A DNA stretch of 43,477 nucleotides from Comamonadaceae bacterium (lineage in GTDB: Bacteria; Pseudomonadota; Gammaproteobacteria; Burkholderiales; Burkholderiaceae_C): positions 1 through 43,477 of the forward strand of contig CANCCF010000017.1 in assembly GCA_947374485.1 (NCBI GenBank), given 5' to 3'. Made by a program: the position numbers and the translations under genes. The notes beneath the pieces were generated by a model. The model did no database searches. It was not told the DNA's origin and saw only the letters and a program-made list of their open reading frames with translations. Each line of letters begins with the position of its first letter. Positions within the stretch are counted from its first letter, which is position 1. Positions 39,014-43,477 of the stretch are shown here, one piece after another.

Positions 39014-40173
39014 TGCACTCCAAAGCTGCCGACCACGACTTTTTCGGCCCGCATCAGGCGCCCGGCCTTGACCAGGTTGTCCTGGCTGACCAGGCCGCTG
39101 TCACCCAGGCTGATTTCGTCCACCAGCTTTTGCAGCTTCTGGCGCTCCAGCACCTTCAGGCCGGGCACCTTGCTCAGGTCGGAGATGACCATGGCGGCAA
39201 TGCCCTTGGCCAGCGGCGTGTAGGCCGCATCGCCCCGGTTGCTGAAGGCCTGCACGGCAATGCTGTTGGGCTCGGGCTTTTCCGTTGCCAGCCGGTTTTC
39301 CTGCTGCAGCGCCAGCGCCACTTCGCCTTGCAGCTGGTTGGTCAGCAGCAGGGTGACGAGCTGGCCCACGCCGCGCTCGCGCGCCTTGTCCGGGTCTTCG
39401 CGGCTGTATTGCTGCAGGTACTGCAGGGCCGCGGCATTGTCCTTTTGCTCCAGGGCAATCAGGCCCAGGTAATAGGGCACGATCTTTTCGGTGGGCGACT
39501 GTTCCAGCACCGCCAGCAGGCGCTGGCGCGCTGGCTCAAACTGGCCCGCCTGGTAGGCCTGCATGGCTTGGCGCAGGTCCTCGGCCAGGGCCTGCTTGGC
39601 GCGGGTGGCGGCCTGCAGTTGCAAGTCGTCGGCAAACCACTCGGGCTCGCGCGCCAGCATCAGCGGGCGGCTGCCAGCCGCACTGGCGCGAAAGGGCTTG
39701 TTGCGCAGCACCGCGCGCCCACCGGTGTATTCCACAATCACTTCACCGTCCAGCGCGCGCCCGTACAGGCCGGGCGCATCGGGGCAGCCCTGGGCGCACT
39801 GGCGCAGGCGCACAAAGCCGTTGGCCTTGAGCACATAGCCCAGGGCCAGCACGCTCACCGTGTCCTTGGCCGTGAGCAGACTCAGGCCGCCGCTGTGCAA
39901 CTGCAACTGGCGCCGTGGCGGCGCGCTGGCACTGACTTCGCTGCCCGGCAGCAGGGTCAGCACGCTGCCGTCTTCCAGCGCCAGCTGGGCCGTGCCCTCG
40001 GCGCCACTGCGCAGGCGAAAGGCGCCCGCGAGTGTGGCCCCGGCGGCCAGTGCCTGGGCCGGCTCGGCCTGCAGGTTGTGCACCGGGCCCACCAGCGACA
40101 GCAGCTCGGCGCCCTGGGCCTGGGTGGCCAGGGCCAGCAGCAGGGCCAGCCTAAATATGCAGAGTCGGACCAT
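39010..40173 (-). CDS. FecR-domain/TPR protein with truncated CsgG-like end
   Basis: A 387-residue exported protein (signal LCIFRLALLLALATQAQGA). Residues about 20-150 form a FecR-like beta domain (FRLRSGAEGTAQLALEDGSV, LHSGGLSLLTAKDTVSVLAL) of the free periplasmic type. TPR helices follow (about 180-280: AMQAYQAGQFEPARQRLLAV, YYLGLIALEQKDNAAALQYL). The end is a CsgG-like core VLERQKLQKLVDEISLGDSG then GRLMRAEKVVVGSFGVQ-stop, ending in the middle of the domain. AGGA precedes the ATG at 40173. It lies 8 bp after the barrel gene and overlaps the next gene, whose start appears to continue the missing half. Confidence 0.78.
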   Translation of the reverse strand: MVRLCIFRLALLLALATQAQGAELLSLVGPVHNLQAEPAQALAAGATLAGAFRLRSGAEGTAQLALEDGSVLTLLPGSEVSASAPPRRQLQLHSGGLSLLTAKDTVSVLALGYVLKANGFVRLRQCAQGCPDAPGLYGRALDGEVIVEYTGGRAVLRNKPFRASAAGSRPLMLAREPEWFADDLQLQAATRAKQALAEDLRQAMQAYQAGQFEPARQRLLAVLEQSPTEKIVPYYLGLIALEQKDNAAALQYLQQYSREDPDKARERGVGQLVTLLLTNQLQGEVALALQQENRLATEKPEPNSIAVQAFSNRGDAAYTPLAKGIAAMVISDLSKVPGLKVLERQKLQKLVDEISLGDSGLVSQDNLVKAGRLMRAEKVVVGSFGVQ

Positions 40174-40181
40174 GTTCCATC

Positions 40182-41501
40182 CTAGAAAAGGTAGCGGGTG
40201 TGCAGACCCACAAAGGTGCGGCGGTAGCTGTAGAGCGCCTGGTTGGATGCGTTGTCGGTGAGCTGGGCGTCGGCGCGCAGCAGCCAGTTGCGCGACCACA
40301 GGTAGTTCAGGCCCAGGTCCAGCACCTGGGTGTGGTCATCGCGCACCGTGCCTATGGCCAGGTCAGCCTGGGCGAAGTGGTTTTGCTGCGTCGACAGGCC
40401 CAGGCTCAGGCCCAGGCGCTCGCTCGGGCTGGCCGCCAGCGAGACGCGCGCGGTGGTGGCACTGCGGCTGAGGTCATCGCGCATGTGCAGATTGCGCTCC
40501 TGCGCCTGCGTGAGTTGCAGGCCCAGCGTGGGGCGCCAGGGTGCCGCCCAGGTCTTTTGCACGCCGCCGCCCAGGGTGGTGAGCCTGGAGTCGCGTATCA
40601 CGTTGGCACCTGCGTGCGACAGCTCGGCGTATTGCGCCACCGCGTTGAGCAGGTAGCCTGCCTCCAGCGTGTACTGGCCCTCGCCGGTGAGCGAGAGGGT
40701 GTTGCGGTATTTGTCGCCGTTGAGCTGGAACTGGGCCTCCGAGAGCGTGAGGCGGTAGAGCCCCGGCCCGCGGCTGAGCGAGAAGCCGCCGTAGGCGCCC
40801 AGGTTGCTGGTGTCGTAGACCGGGGCCGCCGGGTTGCTCTTGTGGTCCAGGTCGCCCCCGGCAAAAACGGCCAGGCTGGCATCCACGCGGCGCACCCACT
40901 GGGTGCCGGCCATGAATTGCATGAAGCTGCTGCCACTTTCGTGCGCGGCCGGATCGCTCAGGGGCACGGGGCCGCCCAGCGCGTCCATCTGGCTGGCGGT
41001 GGTGCCGGCGTTGACGTTGCTGTCATAGCCCGCGCCCACTTGCAGGTAGGAGCGCGAGGTGGCGCGCGAGCTGCCCACGTCGCGGGTCTGCATGGCGTCC
41101 AGGTATTTCTGGATGTTGGTCTGCACTTCCTTGGGCGGGTTGTAGCGCAGCACAAACTCGAACTCGCGCCGGGCGCGCAGGTAGTCGCCCAGCTCGTAGC
41201 TGCCGCGGGCCAGCTCCAGGCGGGCGCGGTCATTGGCGGGCACTGCGGCCAGGTGCCGCTCCAGCGCCACCACGCCCTGGGCATAGTGGCCCGAATTCAC
41301 CGCCGCCAGACCCAGCAAAAAGTCCAGATGCGCATCGCCCTGCTGCGGGCGCTGGCTCTGGGCGAGCTGGTAGGCGGCCTCGAATTGACCGGCATCGACC
41401 AGGCGACGCAATTCAGCAAGGGGGCCATCGGTGGCGGCCTGGGCCGAGAAGGCCAGGGCCAGCAGGGCGCCGGCCAGGCAGCGCAATGTCAATTTACTCA
41501 T
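40182..41501 (-). CDS. TPR plus outer-membrane beta-barrel protein (Slam-like)
   Basis: A 439-residue outer-membrane protein with signal MSKLTLRCLAGALLALAFSA(QA). The N-terminal third holds TPR-like helices (AAYQLAQSQRPQQGD, ARLELARGSYELGDYLRARR), then the barrel starts at SYLQVGAGYDSNVNAG and runs to YLF, a C-terminal Phe as in many BAM substrates. TPR followed by a DUF560-like barrel of about 14 strands is the layout of Slam, which moves lipoproteins or hemophilin-like proteins across the outer membrane. Length is close to Slam's. It overlaps the MBG gene by 8 bp. Slam is likely but not certain; a general porin-like barrel is the alternative. Confidence 0.72.
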   Translation of the reverse strand: MSKLTLRCLAGALLALAFSAQAATDGPLAELRRLVDAGQFEAAYQLAQSQRPQQGDAHLDFLLGLAAVNSGHYAQGVVALERHLAAVPANDRARLELARGSYELGDYLRARREFEFVLRYNPPKEVQTNIQKYLDAMQTRDVGSSRATSRSYLQVGAGYDSNVNAGTTASQMDALGGPVPLSDPAAHESGSSFMQFMAGTQWVRRVDASLAVFAGGDLDHKSNPAAPVYDTSNLGAYGGFSLSRGPGLYRLTLSEAQFQLNGDKYRNTLSLTGEGQYTLEAGYLLNAVAQYAELSHAGANVIRDSRLTTLGGGVQKTWAAPWRPTLGLQLTQAQERNLHMRDDLSRSATTARVSLAASPSERLGLSLGLSTQQNHFAQADLAIGTVRDDHTQVLDLGLNYLWSRNWLLRADAQLTDNASNQALYSYRRTFVGLHTRYLF

Positions 41502-43477
41502 GGGTCTCCATCACATTGAGCAGCCTGGGCACCTGCGTGGCGCTCCACTGCAGCACGGGTTGACTGCGCAGGCCGCTCAGCACGGCGGCCGAATCACCCA
41601 GCCGGTCCTGGGCAATCTGCTGCATCAGGCGGCGGAAGTCTTCGGGGTCGGGCAGGCCCAGGGTGGGTGCGGGCGGGCTCACGCGGGCGGGCGCGCTGCC
41701 CGCATGCACCAGCAACTCGGCCTGCTGGCGCTGCTGCTCCTGCAGGGCACGGGCCCGCAGCTGCGCATCAATCTCCACCGCCAGCACGGTGGACACATTG
41801 GCCTGGTTGTCCACCGACAGATCGGCCGGCTTGGGCACCACGATCAGGTAGCCGTCCTGCACGCTTTGCAGCGCGTAGTCGCTGTTGTTGAGCACCGGGT
41901 GCAAGGTGTACAGCTCGCCGCCGCTGGCCGCCGCGCTGCCGGTCGGTGTGGCAATCGCCACCGGCTTGTCTGCGCCCACGATTTCGCCGCTGCCACTGGC
42001 ATAGGCAAAGGGGTTGGGGTCGGGCTCGCCAGCCAGGCGGATCACGTTCTTGGCCGCCACATTCAGCGCGCGCGGCGTGATGTCGGCCAGGCCCGTGGAC
42101 GCGGCCACCACGTGGTAGTTGGCCGCTTCGGTGCCGCTGGCCTGTATGCCCGAGAGGCTCACGGCCTTGGCCAGGGCGGCGTGCACATCGCCAAAGCTGG
42201 CATTGCCGCTCACCGTGAACACATCGCCACTTATACGGTCATCCACCAGGCCGGTGACCAGGGTGCCGTCGTAGACCTTGTTGGCCGCGCTGACGTGCAG
42301 GTCGCGCTGGGCGATATCGGCGCTGGCGTCGGGAATGGTGACCTGGTAGTTGCCCGCGTCGGCTCCACCCATGCTGGCGCCGCTGACCACCAGCGCCTTG
42401 GCCGTGCCGGCGTTCTTGTCGGCAAAGGCCACGCTCAGGTTACTCAGGTCCACCGTGAAGTCGTCACCATTGACGATGCTGCCGCTCAGGGCCGGTGTGC
42501 CGTTGAGCAACCGGGTGGCGGCGGTGGTGCCGTCATAAACCTTGTTCTCGGCCCCCACACCGGTCACGGTCAGCTGCCTGGGCGTGATGTTGGCGGTGGC
42601 GCCCAGCACGGTCTGGTAGTTGCCGGCGTCGGCGCCGCTGAGCACATTGCCGGTCACCGCCACCGTCTTGGCCGTGCCCACGTTCTTGTCCAGGAAGGCA
42701 AACTGCACGGCGCTCAAATCGGCCGTGACATCGTCGCCCTGCACCAGCTCCAGCCCGATGCTGGGCGTGCCGCTGGCGCTGGCGCTGGTGCTGCCGTCGT
42801 AGACCTTGTTGGCGGCGGCCAGGCCGGTCACCGTGAGCGTCTTGGGTGTGACAGCGTAGTGCAGGCTGCTGAGCACATAGTTGCCGGCGTCGGCACCGGC
42901 GAGCTGCAGGTGGTTGACCGCCTTGTTGCTGCCCACGTTCTTGTCAAGCATGGCCATGCTGGCGTCCAGGCTCAGCACGTCGCCGCTCATCAAGTCGCTG
43001 AAGGCCACGCTGCCGCTCAGGCCGGTGCTGCCGTCATAGACCTTGCCGGCGCTGGCCGCAAGGGTGCGGGCCGCGATGCTGGCGGTGGTGGCAATGTCGC
43101 TGCTGCTGAAGCTGTAGTTGGCAGCGTCTTGCCCGCTCACACTGATGCCGCTGACGGTGGCGGCCTTGGCCAAGCCTGCGTTTTTGTCGGCAAAGTGGGC
43201 GCTGGCGGCCACCACCAGGGCGTCGCCGCTGAGGTGGTCGTCCACCACCGTGGCCGCCGTGCTGGCGTCATAGACCTTGTTTTGCACGCTGAAGTCCAGG
43301 GCGCGTTTGGCAATATCGGCGCTGGCGTCGGGAATGGTGACCTGGTAGTTGCCGGCGTCGGTTCCGCCCATGCTGGCGCCGCTGACCACCAGCGCCTTGG
43401 CCGTGCCGGCGTTCTTGTCGGCAAAGGCCACGCTCAGGTTGCTCAGGTCCACCGTGAAGTCGTCACCGTTGACGATG
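41494..43477 (-). CDS. MBG/YDG-repeat surface protein (partial, C-terminal 660 residues)
   Basis: The frame is open to the right edge; the N-terminus is missing. The visible part is built from MBG/YDG modules of roughly 80 residues: five copies of a [KN]VYD[AG][ST]T-type motif (NKVYDASTAATVV, GKVYDGSTGLSG, NKVYDGSTSASAS, NKVYDGTTAATRL, NKVYDGTLVTGLV), each followed by a DAGNYQ- or DAANYS-like end, as in large filamentous-haemagglutinin-like adhesins. After the last module a linker and a Gln-rich helix (ALQEQQRQQAELL) lead to a non-repeat tail ending VPRLLNVMETHE. No LPXTG or autotransporter barrel is present. It heads the operon with the Slam-like, FecR and TbpB-like genes. Confidence 0.85.
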   Translation of the reverse strand, partial: IVNGDDFTVDLSNLSVAFADKNAGTAKALVVSGASMGGTDAGNYQVTIPDASADIAKRALDFSVQNKVYDASTAATVVDDHLSGDALVVAASAHFADKNAGLAKAATVSGISVSGQDAANYSFSSSDIATTASIAARTLAASAGKVYDGSTGLSGSVAFSDLMSGDVLSLDASMAMLDKNVGSNKAVNHLQLAGADAGNYVLSSLHYAVTPKTLTVTGLAAANKVYDGSTSASASGTPSIGLELVQGDDVTADLSAVQFAFLDKNVGTAKTVAVTGNVLSGADAGNYQTVLGATANITPRQLTVTGVGAENKVYDGTTAATRLLNGTPALSGSIVNGDDFTVDLSNLSVAFADKNAGTAKALVVSGASMGGADAGNYQVTIPDASADIAQRDLHVSAANKVYDGTLVTGLVDDRISGDVFTVSGNASFGDVHAALAKAVSLSGIQASGTEAANYHVVAASTGLADITPRALNVAAKNVIRLAGEPDPNPFAYASGSGEIVGADKPVAIATPTGSAAASGGELYTLHPVLNNSDYALQSVQDGYLIVVPKPADLSVDNQANVSTVLAVEIDAQLRARALQEQQRQQAELLVHAGSAPARVSPPAPTLGLPDPEDFRRLMQQIAQDRLGDSAAVLSGLRSQPVLQWSATQVPRLLNVMETHE
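42314..42478. repeat. Intragenic direct repeat, left copy
   Basis: This 165-bp segment of the MBG gene is repeated at 43313-43477, exactly 999 bp away, with 5 mismatches. It encodes the DAGNYQ end of one module and the junction to the next. 999 bp is 333 codons, about four modules. Confidence 0.9.
43313..43477. repeat. Intragenic direct repeat, right copy (runs to window edge)
   Basis: Second copy of the 165-bp segment at 42314-42478, 97% identical. It reaches the window edge, so the duplication may continue beyond it. Confidence 0.9.

Overview
The window is about 43.5 kb of GC-rich bacterial chromosome. Gene order and protein types (recA, a topoisomerase III carrying a SWIB domain, phenylalanine 4-monooxygenase, a TctE-like kinase, a SET-domain protein, Burkholderiales-style small proteins) suggest a betaproteobacterium of the Burkholderiales, most likely Comamonadaceae. 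That placement is an inference from protein character, not a database result. No tRNA, rRNA, CRISPR array, insertion sequence or prophage was recognised. One gene is cut at each end: recA on the left and an MBG/YDG-repeat surface protein on the right.

Left part (1-17.2 kb), mostly housekeeping: recA with an upstream SOS box; a MarR regulator; an OmpR-type regulator and its kinase; a SPOR protein, birA and a SET-domain methyltransferase in one leftward group, divergent from topB-SWIB. Then comes a TetR-SDR-MFS unit in which the same 18-bp operator lies in front of tetR and in front of the SDR-MFS pair. It is followed by a 50-aa basic protein, a sorbosone-dehydrogenase-like lipoprotein, an AlkB-like oxygenase, a DUF1439 lipoprotein-like protein, a UPF0114 membrane protein, a cation diffusion facilitator and phhA.

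Middle part (17.3-31.2 kb): a Tat-exported multicopper oxidase is followed directly by an unusual c-type cytochrome fused to a periplasmic-binding-protein-like domain, then by an orphan GspC-like protein. Next is a catabolic cluster: an APC permease; an operon of a glutamine-synthetase-like ligase, an iron-containing alcohol dehydrogenase and an aldehyde dehydrogenase; a chemoreceptor; and a divergent AraC regulator. The permease and ligase promoters share a bipartite element with identical spacing. I read this as a gamma-glutamylation route for an amino alcohol such as ethanolamine.

Right part (31.3-43.5 kb): two convergent operons that look like one envelope or surface system. The rightward one encodes a GGDEF-EAL c-di-GMP enzyme, a CsgG-like protein and a secreted caspase-thioredoxin-TPR-CsgG-like fusion, nearly without gaps. 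The leftward one encodes the MBG/YDG-repeat protein, a TPR plus outer-membrane barrel protein resembling Slam, a FecR-TPR protein and a TbpB-like barrel protein, with overlapping or nearly touching genes. The same 33-residue CsgG-like core occurs three times across the two operons. In the leftward operon the CsgG-like domain seems to be split between two adjacent genes, the second half having its own signal peptide. This right part is the best candidate for an undescribed system.
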